In this document: positions 1-6,804 of the stretch, piece after piece
How positions within the stretch are numbered: position 1 is the first letter of the stretch
How the letters are laid out: each line of letters begins with the position of its first letter
Origin: an uncultured Sulfitobacter sp.
GTDB taxonomy: Bacteria; Pseudomonadota; Alphaproteobacteria; Rhodobacterales; Rhodobacteraceae
Length of the DNA: 11,481 nucleotides
Direction: 5' to 3'
NCBI GenBank assembly: GCA_937923365.1
Contig: CALAIJ010000283.1
Location: 1-11,481 of the forward strand
The notes under the pieces: generated by a model
Database searches by the model: none
Seen by the model: only the letters and a program-made list of their open reading frames with translations
Told to the model about the DNA's origin: nothing
Position numbers and translations under genes: made by a program

Positions 1-707
1 CGCATCGCCGCTTCCAGCCGCGTGACATATTGGATGGAACCGCCGTCAACCGTGTACCACTGATGCTGGCCCGCATACCCCAGCAGCCCGTGGTTGTTAA
101 AGAAATCGACCATCGCATAGGCGGGAAAGTCGAGGATCTTCTCTTTGGGCGTGGACCAGATCGCGCCCGAGAACGGTGCCAGATAATATTCGCGGAAATA
201 GCGCCCCATGCGCATCTGGTCCAGAAAGTCCCCGATGCTGAGGCTTTTGTCGCGGGCAACCCGCAGCGCGTATTTGTTGAACCTGAAGATGTCGCGCAGC
301 ATCCGCAGGAACGCAGGGTTCACCGCATTGCGCCGCTGGGCAAAAAAGGCGTCGGCCCCGTGCAAGGCATATTCCAGCTTGCCCCCGTCGATGGAGGCAC
401 CAAAGCTCATGTTGGATTTGACTACGGGGACTTGCAACTGGTCAAAGAGCGCGGCCAGATGGGGATAATTGGCGTAGTTGAACACGATAAAGCCCGTATC
501 GACAGGCTGATCGCCGTTCTTGCCGGCCACAATGGTCCGCGCATGGCCGCCCAAGCGGCTGCCTGCTTCGAACAGGGTAACATGGTTCTGCGGGGCCAGC
601 ATATGCGCCGCCCCCATCCCAGAAATACCAGCGCCGATAACGGCAATTTTTCGAGAGTTCAAATGGCCTCGCCCCTGAGGGCTTTGAGGGGATGCTTCAA
701 ATGGCAT
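1..707 (-). CDS. FAD-dependent amine-oxidase-like oxidoreductase, partial (C-terminus beyond left edge)
   Basis: About 235 codons are present, and the gene runs off the left edge. The N-terminus is a dinucleotide-binding fold: GAGISG (residues 25-30 from the ATG) gives GxGxxG, an acidic residue follows after beta-2 (E47, in LFEAG), and then RLGGH (51-55) as in the protoporphyrinogen oxidase/amine oxidase superfamily. Later segments such as PVDTGFIVFN and GGSIQYVTRLE fit the COG2907-type predicted NAD/FAD-binding proteins. The substrate is unknown. In Rhodobacter sphaeroides and relatives, such genes sit with rpoE-chrR, DUF1365 and cyclopropane synthase-like methyltransferase genes involved in fatty-acid modification, so a role in membrane lipid chemistry under oxidative stress is inferred. 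The start is uncertain. ATG at 707 gives an N-terminal tail MPFEAS… with a weak Shine-Dalgarno. TTG at 662 begins six codons before the first beta strand and has AGGGGCGAGG just upstream. Confidence 0.85.
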   Translation of the reverse strand, partial: MPFEASPQSPQGRGHLNSRKIAVIGAGISGMGAAHMLAPQNHVTLFEAGSRLGGHARTIVAGKNGDQPVDTGFIVFNYANYPHLAALFDQLQVPVVKSNMSFGASIDGGKLEYALHGADAFFAQRRNAVNPAFLRMLRDIFRFNKYALRVARDKSLSIGDFLDQMRMGRYFREYYLAPFSGAIWSTPKEKILDFPAYAMVDFFNNHGLLGYAGQHQWYTVDGGSIQYVTRLEAAM

Positions 708-726
708 ACTGGGTACGGGTCCTGTT

Positions 727-742
727 CGTTTCGGCGTTTCGG
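727..742. repeat. 8-bp perfect tandem direct repeat in divergent promoter region
   Basis: CGTTTCGG occurs twice back to back (727-734 and 735-742), 20 bases upstream of the ATG of the leftward oxidoreductase. It lies in the 231-bp region between that gene and rpoE. It may be a binding site for a regulator of the leftward gene or a chance duplication. No sigma-E promoter facing left was found next to it. Confidence 0.5.
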
Positions 743-796
743 AAAGGTAGTACGCCGGAGCCACGAAACCAGACGTAAAAAAGTTGCTTTTAATTT

Positions 797-826
797 TGAT
801 CCAATGGCTTGCTTGCTTCGTATTAA
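797..826 (+). promoter_or_regulatory. Sigma-E (RpoE/ECF11-type) promoter of rpoE-chrR
   Basis: TGATCC at 797-802 is the -35 element known for R. sphaeroides RpoE promoters. CGTATTAA at 819-826 supplies the -10 region. The spacing is 16 bases from TGATCC to CGTA, or 18 to the TA, which is the expected arrangement. The stretch before the -35 is AT-rich (TTTAATTT). The predicted start of transcription is near 832-836, leaving a leader of roughly 105 bases before the GTG of rpoE. The site implies that sigma-E drives its own operon, as in R. sphaeroides. Confidence 0.75.
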
Positions 827-938
827 GATCATGCTAGCTCCTCAAACGCCACAGAGAATGCGCAACCCGTCTTTAGCTCCGCCGATAAACCGGGGCCTGA
901 TCCTGCGCGATTTCCCCAAGGCCGAGGATACGCCCACC

Positions 939-1487
939 GTGCAAGACACCAACGAGAATGACACAAATTGGGTCGCTTTGATGGTGCGGGTGCGTGACCA
1001 GCGGGACAAAACCGCGTTTGCCGCCCTGTTCACCCACTTTGCGCCACGCATCAAAGGGTTCCTCATAAACTCGGGCGCGGACGCCCCTTTGGCCGAGGAA
1101 TGCGCACAGGACGTGATGACCACTTTGTGGCACAAGGCCGCTCAATTCGACCCCGCCCGCGCCTCCGTGGCGACGTGGATTTTCACGATCGCGCGCAACC
1201 GCCGCATCGATATGTTGCGCCGCCAGCGCAGGCCCGAACCCGATGATCTGACGTGGGGCCCTGCCCCTGAACCCGATCAGGCGGATGTCCTTGCGTTGCA
1301 ACAGGAAACCGCCTCCCTGTCGGTGGCGATGGCCGCCTTGCCCGCCCCGCAACGCGACCTGATTGAGAAGGCCTATTTCAAAGACCTTTCCCAGTCCGAG
1401 ATCGCCAAGATAACCGGTCTGCCGCTTGGCACGATCAAATCCCGTCTCCGTCTGGCGCTGGACCGCCTGCGCCACGCAATGAAGTGA
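939..1487 (+). CDS. rpoE: ECF RNA polymerase sigma factor RpoE (sigma-E, singlet-oxygen response)
   Basis: This is a 182-residue ECF sigma factor. Region 2 spans about residues 27-95, with a -10 recognition segment around ASVATWIFTIARNRRID. Region 4 spans about 125-178 and contains the helix-turn-helix DLSQSEIAKITGLPLGTIKS that reads the -35 element. The sequence closely resembles R. sphaeroides RpoE as I remember it, including CAQ(D/E)VM and FDPARAS. That protein is released from ChrR by singlet oxygen and activates photolyase, fatty-acid modification and related genes. GTG at 939 was chosen because it gives the family-like N-terminus MQDTNENDTNWVALM and has GAGG 11 bases upstream. ATG at 831, 858 and 981 are in-frame alternatives; 831 and 858 would add residues not expected in the family. 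chrR follows after 5 bases, so the two are co-transcribed and probably translationally coupled. Confidence 0.93.
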   Translation: MQDTNENDTNWVALMVRVRDQRDKTAFAALFTHFAPRIKGFLINSGADAPLAEECAQDVMTTLWHKAAQFDPARASVATWIFTIARNRRIDMLRRQRRPEPDDLTWGPAPEPDQADVLALQQETASLSVAMAALPAPQRDLIEKAYFKDLSQSEIAKITGLPLGTIKSRLRLALDRLRHAMK

Positions 1488-1492
1488 GTAAC

Positions 1493-2128
1493 ATGACCAT
1501 CAAACACCACCTGCCCGACGCGACCTTGCTGGGCTATTCTGCGGGCACATTGCCTGAAGCGTTCAACCTGATCGTGGCCGCACATGTGTCGCTTTGCGAC
1601 GCGTGTCGTGCGGGCGTAGAAAGCTATGACGCCTTAGGAGGCGCTTTGTTGAACGAAGCAAATGACAGTTCGATGGCCCCGACCAGCCTTGAGACCGCGT
1701 TGCGCCGCCTGGACGATACGCGCGCGCCCACACCCACAACGCAGGGCGGCGTTTTCCCTGCCGCATTACAAGACTATGTCGGCGGCGATCTGGCATCGGT
1801 CAAATGGCGCGCTATGGGCATGGGCGTCAAGCAAGCGGTTTTACCCACCTCCAGCGCCGCGACGGCCCGCTTGCTGATGATCCCGGAAGGCGCTGCGATG
1901 CCGGACCATACGCACAATGGCACCGAAATGACCCTTGTTCTGCAAGGCGCCTTTGACGATGCCGATGGCCACTTCGCGCGCGGTGATATTGATGTGGCCG
2001 ATGCGGCTGTGACCCACACCCCTGTGGCCAGCAAAGGTGCGGATTGTATCTGTCTGGTCGTGACGGATGCCCCCTTGCGGTTCACCGCCTGGCTGCCGCG
2101 TGTCCTGCAACGCATCATTGGTATCTGA
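1493..2128 (+). CDS. chrR: Zinc cupin anti-sigma-E factor ChrR
   Basis: This 211-residue anti-sigma factor binds RpoE in the cytoplasm and holds it inactive until singlet oxygen or a related signal arrives. The N-terminal ZAS domain (about residues 1-85) keeps the full zinc set H6, H31, C35 and C38 at the same numbers as R. sphaeroides ChrR. The C-terminal cupin domain (about 95-205) keeps H139, H141 and E145 in DHTHNGTEMTLVLQG and H175 in VTHTPVA. These match the known H141/H143/E147/H177 set with a shift of two. Both metal sites therefore look intact. ATG at 1493 is preferred because it gives MTIKHH, placing the zinc histidine at position 6. A GTG at 1484 overlapping the rpoE stop would add three residues. 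The gene directly follows rpoE and shares its sigma-E promoter. Confidence 0.95.
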   Translation: MTIKHHLPDATLLGYSAGTLPEAFNLIVAAHVSLCDACRAGVESYDALGGALLNEANDSSMAPTSLETALRRLDDTRAPTPTTQGGVFPAALQDYVGGDLASVKWRAMGMGVKQAVLPTSSAATARLLMIPEGAAMPDHTHNGTEMTLVLQGAFDDADGHFARGDIDVADAAVTHTPVASKGADCICLVVTDAPLRFTAWLPRVLQRIIGI

Positions 2129-2238
2129 TCTGCCACATCGCTGAGGAGGTCAGCTTGCGGTGCTTGCCCCCCGCGTCTTTCCCTTTGGCCTATTGCGGAC
2201 CGCAGCAGGGTGGCCTGCGCGCCCAAATGGAACGGAAT

Positions 2239-2252
2239 GCGCGCCAGCGCGC
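2239..2252 (-). terminator. Weak hairpin after rmuC in the convergent gap
   Basis: GCGCG and CGCGC form a 5-bp GC stem around a 4-base loop, starting 8 bases beyond the rmuC stop. On the minus strand it is followed by ATTCCGTTCCATTT, which is only moderately T-rich. It may help end the mutL-rmuC transcript, but it is not a classical terminator. Confidence 0.25.
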
Positions 2253-2259
2253 CTTGGGA

Positions 2260-3501
2260 TCAAACGTCCGGCTTGGCAAGTGGTACAACTGTGGTCTCTG
2301 CCCCGTCTTTTGCCAGTTCCTCGAAGTCAAAATTGTGCAAACGGCCAGCCCGTTTGGCCGACTTCTCGGCGCTGATCATGATGTCGTCCACATCCTTGCG
2401 CGCTTGGTTGAAGTGCGTATCCAACCTGCCGACCCGCGTGACCAACCGCTCGACATCTCCGTGCAACATGCCCAATTCCTTGCGGATGGCGCCTGCCTGC
2501 TCGCGCATCCGTGCATCCTTGAGAATGGCGCGCATCGTGTTGAGCGTGGCCATGCAGGTGGTGGGCGACACGATCCAGACACGCTGGTCAAAACCGTAAC
2601 GGACGATATCGGGCAGGCGCGCATGCAGCTCTGCATAGACCGCCTCCGAGGGCAGGAACATCAGCGCGCCGTCGGCAGTTTCTCCATCGATGATATACTT
2701 CTCGGAGATGGCGTTGATATGCACTTTGACCGCCGCCCCGAACACCTTGAGCGCGCGCAGCTGGGCATCCTTGCCTTCGCTGGCAGCAAGCTCTTCAAAG
2801 GCCTCAAGCGGGAACTTGGCGTCGATCACGATGGGTCCGGGCGGATTGGGCAGATGGATCAGGCAATCGGGCCGCTTGCCGTTGGAAAGCACGCCTTGCA
2901 ACGTATAGCTGTTGGCGGGCAGCGCCTTTGAGACGATATCGTTCAGCTGGATCTCACCGAACATGCCGCGCCGCTGCTTGTTGCTGAGGATGTCCTGAAG
3001 GCTCAGCACATCGTCGCTCAGCTTGGTGATATTGTCCTGCGCGCGGTCGATGGCGGCCAGCCGTTCCTGCAATTGCGTGAGGCTGGTTGTGGTCTGCTTG
3101 GAAGACCCGTGCAATGTGGTCGCCATGCGTTCCTGCATCTCGGCCATGGCGCGGGCGGACCGTGCGGCATTGTCGGCCAGCTTTTCCTGCATCTGCATCT
3201 GGACGGCATTCAGCCGTGCCTCCACGGTGGCGATCATCTGTGTCTGCGCGTGGGCCTGCGTCTCTGATACGGTCTGCACGGAGCCCTGCAGTTGCGATTG
3301 CGAGGCACCCAACTGCTGCACATGCCCGCCCAAAATCTGCAGCTGCTGTCCCAGCGGGGCGGCCATCCGTGCCGAACGGCCTGCCGCACGCACGGCCATG
3401 ATCAGCAATACCAGCACCAGCAGCAGGACTGCTGCCGCGACAAGGGCTGCAATCACACGCGGGTCGTCATACGCGTAAGAGGCGCCTGCAATCTCGATCA
3501 T
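2260..3501 (-). CDS. rmuC: DNA recombination protein RmuC family
   Basis: This is a 413-residue protein of the RmuC family. Members are predicted nucleases, named for limiting rearrangement between inverted repeats in E. coli; the biochemical role is not settled. A short N-terminal segment is followed by one membrane helix (about residues 16-37, [20 protein letters not shown]). A Gln/Ala-rich coiled coil follows (about 45-165). The conserved RmuC domain (about 165-390) contains [50 protein letters not shown] and [13 protein letters not shown], all typical of the family. The layout predicts anchoring in the inner membrane with the nuclease-like domain in the cytoplasm. Its ATG overlaps the mutL stop by 4 bases (ATGA), so it is probably translated by coupling after mutL and shares the mutL promoter. 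It runs convergently towards chrR, with 131 bases between. Confidence 0.93.
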   Translation of the reverse strand: MIEIAGASYAYDDPRVIAALVAAAVLLLVLVLLIMAVRAAGRSARMAAPLGQQLQILGGHVQQLGASQSQLQGSVQTVSETQAHAQTQMIATVEARLNAVQMQMQEKLADNAARSARAMAEMQERMATTLHGSSKQTTTSLTQLQERLAAIDRAQDNITKLSDDVLSLQDILSNKQRRGMFGEIQLNDIVSKALPANSYTLQGVLSNGKRPDCLIHLPNPPGPIVIDAKFPLEAFEELAASEGKDAQLRALKVFGAAVKVHINAISEKYIIDGETADGALMFLPSEAVYAELHARLPDIVRYGFDQRVWIVSPTTCMATLNTMRAILKDARMREQAGAIRKELGMLHGDVERLVTRVGRLDTHFNQARKDVDDIMISAEKSAKRAGRLHNFDFEELAKDGAETTVVPLAKPDV

Positions 3502-5348
3502 GTGCGCCCGAAGAGCCGCTCAATATCGGCGAGCTTGAGTTCGACATAGGTGGGCCGCCCGTGATTGCACTGGCCGGAATGGGGCGTGGCCTCCATCTCG
3601 CGCAGCAGGGCATTCATTTCCTCGGCGCGCATGCGACGGCCCGACCGGATGGAGCCATGACAGGCCACGCGGCTCAGGATGGCTTCGATCTTGGCCTGCA
3701 CCAGATTGCTGTCGTTCTGGTCAGCCAACTCGTCAAGGATATCAAGCAACATTGCACGGCCATTAACTTCTCCCAGAATGGCGGGAGTCTCACGCAAGGC
3801 AATGGCGCTGCCGCCAAAAGCCTCGATGCCAAGGCCCAGCTTTTCCAGTTCGGGTGCTATCTCAAGCAGGCGGGCGCAATCCTCGGAGGAAAGCTCGACA
3901 ATTTCGGGGATCAGCAAGGCCTGAGCGGCCACGCCGTTCTCGGCCATCTGACGTTTGAGCTTTTCGTAGACCAACCGTTCGTGCGCGGCATGTTGATCAA
4001 CGATCACCATGCCTGTGGCCGTTTGCGCGACGATGTAATTTTCGTGCACCTGCCCCCGGGCAGTACCCAGTGGATAATCAGGCGCCTCATCCGCGGCCTG
4101 CGCCACGTCTTCGTCCGGAATATCGACGCGGCCCCACATGCCTTGGGTCTCGGCAAAGCCGGGCTGCGGGGCCTGGCCCTGATACGCCGCTGTGCGCGCA
4201 CCCAAGGACGGGCGGTCCATCTGGTAGACCCGCGCCCCGCCAACAGGTTCCGGCTGCATCGCGCCCAAAGTAGCCCCTGCCACCGTGGTCGAAGCGCGGT
4301 GCCCCGCCTCGGCCAGGGCATGGCGCAGGCCCGACACGATCAGACCTCGAGCGAGGCCCGGTTCGCGAAAGCGGACTTCGGATTTGGCAGGATGTACGTT
4401 CACGTCCACAAGGGTCGGGTCGCAATCAATAAAGAGCGCTGCCGCAGGGTGACGGTCACGGCTGAGAAAATCAAAATAGGCCGCCCGCAGCGCGCCCATC
4501 AGCATCTTGTCTTTGACGGGGCGACCATTGACGAACAGATATTGCGCGATTGCAGAGCCCCGTGAATACGTGGGCAAGGCCGCAAAGCCTGTCAGATGCA
4601 GCCCTTCCCGCTGGGTATCAATGGCCAGCGCGTTTTCGGCGAACTCACGGCCCAGAACCTGACGCAGGCGACCGTGCAGCGCGGCGAAAAGATCGCCCTG
4701 CTCGGCGGCGGCACGAAACACATCGCGGCCAGCACCTGTGCCCGAGACATCGCGCAGGGTGAACTGCACAAAGGGTTCGGCCATCGCCAGCCGTTTGACT
4801 ACATCGCCGATCGCTTGCGCCTCTGCGCGGTCGGTACGCAGGAACTTGAGGCGCGCAGGCGTCGCATAGAACAAGTCCCGCAGAGTAACGATTGTACCGC
4901 CATTCAGGGCAGCAGGTTTAACCGCGCCCATGGTGCCGCCTGTGACGGCGATCTCGGCCCCATTGTGGTCCGCAGCACGGCTGGTAATCGTGAGGCGGCC
5001 CACAGCGCCAAGGGAGGGCAAGGCCTCACCCCGAAAGCCGAAGGTGTGGATGTTCAGCAGGTCCGTGCCATCTATCTTTGACGTGGCATGGCGCGACAGC
5101 GCGAGGGTCAAATCCTCAGGCGTCATACCGCAGCCATCGTCCGTCACGCGGATCAGGGTTTTGCCGCCGTCTGCATATTCCACCGTGATCCGGCGTGCGC
5201 CAGCGTCGATGGCGTTTTCAACCAGTTCCTTGACCGCGGAGGCAGGGCGTTCGACCACTTCGCCCGCCGCAATGCGGTTGATCGCGCCTTCGTCCAGTTG
5301 ACGAATGACAGGGCGAAGATCGCTTATGTTGGGGTTGGGGCTGGCCAT
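3498..5348 (-). CDS. mutL: DNA mismatch repair protein MutL (endonuclease-type)
   Basis: This 616-residue protein links mismatch recognition by MutS to strand removal. The N-terminal GHKL ATPase domain shows [20 protein letters not shown] (general base E41), DDGCGM and [12 protein letters not shown]. The transducer domain and a Pro/Gln-rich linker (about 340-420) follow. The C-terminal domain has [12 protein letters not shown] (451-462), fitting DQHA(X)2E(X)4E, then ACHGSIRSG (562-570), QCNHGRP (593-599) and a terminal FGR. These metal-site motifs mark MutL proteins that nick DNA themselves, unlike E. coli MutL, which relies on MutH. ATG at 5348 gives a short tail before [19 protein letters not shown]; a start at 5408 would add 20 unlikely residues. 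No clear Shine-Dalgarno precedes either. rmuC follows with a 4-base overlap. Confidence 0.95.
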   Translation of the reverse strand: MASPNPNISDLRPVIRQLDEGAINRIAAGEVVERPASAVKELVENAIDAGARRITVEYADGGKTLIRVTDDGCGMTPEDLTLALSRHATSKIDGTDLLNIHTFGFRGEALPSLGAVGRLTITSRAADHNGAEIAVTGGTMGAVKPAALNGGTIVTLRDLFYATPARLKFLRTDRAEAQAIGDVVKRLAMAEPFVQFTLRDVSGTGAGRDVFRAAAEQGDLFAALHGRLRQVLGREFAENALAIDTQREGLHLTGFAALPTYSRGSAIAQYLFVNGRPVKDKMLMGALRAAYFDFLSRDRHPAAALFIDCDPTLVDVNVHPAKSEVRFREPGLARGLIVSGLRHALAEAGHRASTTVAGATLGAMQPEPVGGARVYQMDRPSLGARTAAYQGQAPQPGFAETQGMWGRVDIPDEDVAQAADEAPDYPLGTARGQVHENYIVAQTATGMVIVDQHAAHERLVYEKLKRQMAENGVAAQALLIPEIVELSSEDCARLLEIAPELEKLGLGIEAFGGSAIALRETPAILGEVNGRAMLLDILDELADQNDSNLVQAKIEAILSRVACHGSIRSGRRMRAEEMNALLREMEATPHSGQCNHGRPTYVELKLADIERLFGRT

Positions 5349-5401
5349 GGCGCTAGGGATAGCATGGGCCTGCGCGATTCTGAACCCTAATCGCAAGGGG
5401 T

Positions 5402-5420
5402 GGTGCACAAGATGTGCACC
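5402..5420. repeat. Perfect 19-bp palindrome upstream of mutL
   Basis: GGTGCACA, AGA, TGTGCACC forms two perfect 8-bp arms around 3 bases, centred about 63 bases upstream of the mutL ATG and 60 bases past the puuD stop. It could be a repressor or activator operator for mutL-rmuC, or a hairpin in the puuD 3' tail. It lacks a T-run, so it is not a classical terminator. Its TGCACA/TGTGCA arms recur upstream of puuE. Confidence 0.55.
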
Positions 5421-5443
5421 TTACGGGCGGGGTGCGCGTTGTA

Positions 5444-5464
5444 TGGTGGGGCTTTGGCCCACCA
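5444..5464 (-). terminator. Hairpin just after puuD, possible weak terminator
   Basis: On the minus strand, TGGTGGG pairs perfectly with CCCACCA around a 7-base centre (CCAAAGC), starting 6 bases beyond the puuD stop codon. The stem is GC-rich but is followed by ATACAACGCG rather than a T-run. It may protect the 3' end or pause polymerase. The mutL transcript may begin just downstream. Confidence 0.4.
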
Positions 5465-5470
5465 AGGACG

Positions 5471-6691
5471 TCACTTCGTCGCGGCCAGATACCAAGCCAC
5501 GATCTGCGCACGCTCGCCGTCCTGCATATAACTCAGGTTCGCAGGCGGCATGGCGTGGGTCAGACCTGCCTGCAAATAGATCTCGCGCGCGGCCATGGCG
5601 ATCTGGTGTTCGGTCTCAAGGCGCACGCCTTTAGGGGGCCAATGCATGCCTTCCCAGGCAGGCTCCGCCGCGTGACACATGGAGCAACGGCCCCGCACAA
5701 TATCATGCACTTTGTCAAAGCCGTCAGCTTGGGCAAACCGCACCGCAGCGCCTTGGGCCTCTGTGGGTTCTGCTGCACGGAACATCGGCGCTGTAGACAG
5801 CCACATCACCGCGACGAACAACAGCGCCGTGACCAGCCACGTCCAGATCGGGTTGCCCTTGCGCATGTGCACGGTGTTGAAATAATGCCGGATCGTGACC
5901 CCCATCAGGAACACCAGAGAGGCGATCAGCCAGTTCATCTCGGACGCGAAGGCCAGCGGATAATGGTTGCTGAGCATCATGAAGATAACCGGCAGCGTCA
6001 GGTAGTTGTTATGCGTGCTGCGCTGCTTGGCGATCTTGCCGTATTTGGCATCGGGCGTGCGGCCTGCTTGCAGGTCGGCCACCACAATCCGCTGGTTGGG
6101 CATGATGATGAAGAACACATTCGCGCTCATGATCGTGGCCGTGAACGCGCCCAGATGCAGCAGAGCCGCGCGCCCCGAAAAGACGGAGGTGTAGAAATAC
6201 GCCATGCCGACGAGGATCACGTAAAGCAGCAGCATCAGGCGGGTGTTGTCGTCCCCGAATTTGCTTTTGCAAATTTGGTCGTAGGCCACCCAGCCAAAGG
6301 CCAATGATCCAACCGAGATCAGCACCGCCTGAAACGTGGTCAGGTCCATCACCGCAGGGTCGATCAGGTAGAATTCAGCCCCCAGATAGTAGACAAGGAT
6401 CAGCAGGGCAAAGCCCGACAGCCACGTCGAGTAGCTTTCCCATTTGAACCAGACCAGCCCGTCGGGCATGTTATCCGGCGCAATCAGATACTTCTGAATG
6501 TGGTAAAATCCGCCGCCGTGGACCTGCCATTCTTCACCATCCGCGCCACTTGCCAGATTGCGATCACGGTGCAGACCCAGATCAAGCGCGATGAAGTAAA
6601 AGGACGACCCAATCCACGCGATGCCCACAATCACGTGAACCCAGCGGACAGCGAATTCAATCCAAGAGGAAATGGCAGCGAGGTCGTGCAT
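5471..6691 (-). CDS. puuD: Membrane urate oxidase with C-terminal cytochrome c domain (PuuD type)
   Basis: This 406-residue inner-membrane enzyme is predicted to oxidise uric acid to 5-hydroxyisourate. The N-terminal part (about residues 1-305) has around eight membrane helices. It includes the family-typical histidine-rich segments WVHVIVGIAWIGSSFYF, EEWQVHGGGFYHIQKY, RSTHNNYLTLPVIFMMLSNH and IRHYFNTVH. The C-terminal part (about 320-406) is a small cytochrome c with haem motif CSMCH (336-340) and a likely axial methionine, M381, in HAMPPAN. Members of this family (formerly DUF989) pass electrons to the respiratory chain instead of making hydrogen peroxide as soluble uricase does. This gene is unrelated to E. 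coli puuD of putrescine metabolism. GGAGGGCGC directly before the ATG is a strong Shine-Dalgarno. The other uricolytic genes lie upstream, beyond a terminator, so it may be expressed by read-through or from its own promoter. Confidence 0.9.
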   Translation of the reverse strand: MHDLAAISSWIEFAVRWVHVIVGIAWIGSSFYFIALDLGLHRDRNLASGADGEEWQVHGGGFYHIQKYLIAPDNMPDGLVWFKWESYSTWLSGFALLILVYYLGAEFYLIDPAVMDLTTFQAVLISVGSLAFGWVAYDQICKSKFGDDNTRLMLLLYVILVGMAYFYTSVFSGRAALLHLGAFTATIMSANVFFIIMPNQRIVVADLQAGRTPDAKYGKIAKQRSTHNNYLTLPVIFMMLSNHYPLAFASEMNWLIASLVFLMGVTIRHYFNTVHMRKGNPIWTWLVTALLFVAVMWLSTAPMFRAAEPTEAQGAAVRFAQADGFDKVHDIVRGRCSMCHAAEPAWEGMHWPPKGVRLETEHQIAMAAREIYLQAGLTHAMPPANLSYMQDGERAQIVAWYLAATK

Positions 6692-6733
6692 GCGCCCTCC
6701 GGCGTTGCGCTCGGAGGCGACGGGGGCCTCCGG
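6692..6733 (-). promoter_or_regulatory. puuD leader with mutually exclusive hairpins covering the ribosome binding site
   Basis: Reading the minus strand, three segments alternate before the ATG. CCGGAGGC (6733-6726) comes first, then GCCTCCG (6718-6712), then CCGGAGG (6702-6696), which is the Shine-Dalgarno. The first two form a perfect 7-bp stem with a 7-base loop, leaving the Shine-Dalgarno free. The second and third can instead pair over 6 bp with a 10-base loop, hiding it. This resembles a translational switch or attenuator. It is seen only as complementarity; no known riboswitch class was recognised. Confidence 0.45.
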
Positions 6734-6751
6734 CGGGGAAGAGTTAAGGCC

Positions 6752-6790
6752 AGAAAAAGAAGAGGCCGCGCCCGTTATCGCAGGCGCGGC
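6752..6790 (-). terminator. Intrinsic terminator after the purine permease
   Basis: On the minus strand GCCGCGCC (6790-6783) and GGCGCGGC (6772-6765) make a perfect 8-bp GC stem with a 10-base loop. The stem is followed by CTCTTCTTTTTCTG. It starts 15 bases after the permease stop codon. It should end most puuE-uraD/allE/allA/permease transcripts and separate them from puuD. Confidence 0.75.
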
Positions 6791-6804
6791 ACCTATGCGA
6801 AAGG

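Noticed and set aside
898..923. A second TGATCC at 898-903, closer to rpoE.
   Set aside because: The sequence 16 bases further on is GGCC rather than CGTA, so it has no matching -10. The copy at 797 has both elements.
30..938. Long rightward open frame continuous with rpoE, starting near position 30.
   Set aside because: It runs antisense through the clearly recognisable flavoprotein gene and across the sigma-E promoter. The family N-terminus fits GTG 939.
2140..2154. GCTGA-GGAGG-TCAGC hairpin after the chrR stop as a terminator.
   Set aside because: The stem is only 5 bp and is followed by TTGCGGTGC rather than a T-run. It is too weak to call.
2044..2931. Rightward 295-codon open frame over the chrR end and rmuC.
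   Set aside because: It is antisense to a well-conserved RmuC domain, and its translation shows no recognisable motif. GC-rich DNA gives such shadows.
3561..4565. Rightward 334-codon open frame inside mutL.
   Set aside because: It is antisense to the MutL coding sequence, whose motifs are all in the minus frame. There is no family resemblance or convincing start.
5402..5420. NtrC (nitrogen regulator) site reading of the TGCAC…GTGCA palindromes near mutL and puuE.
   Set aside because: The enteric NtrC site has 7 bases between TGCAC and GTGCA. Here there are 5 and 14, and no sigma-54 -24/-12 pair was seen downstream.
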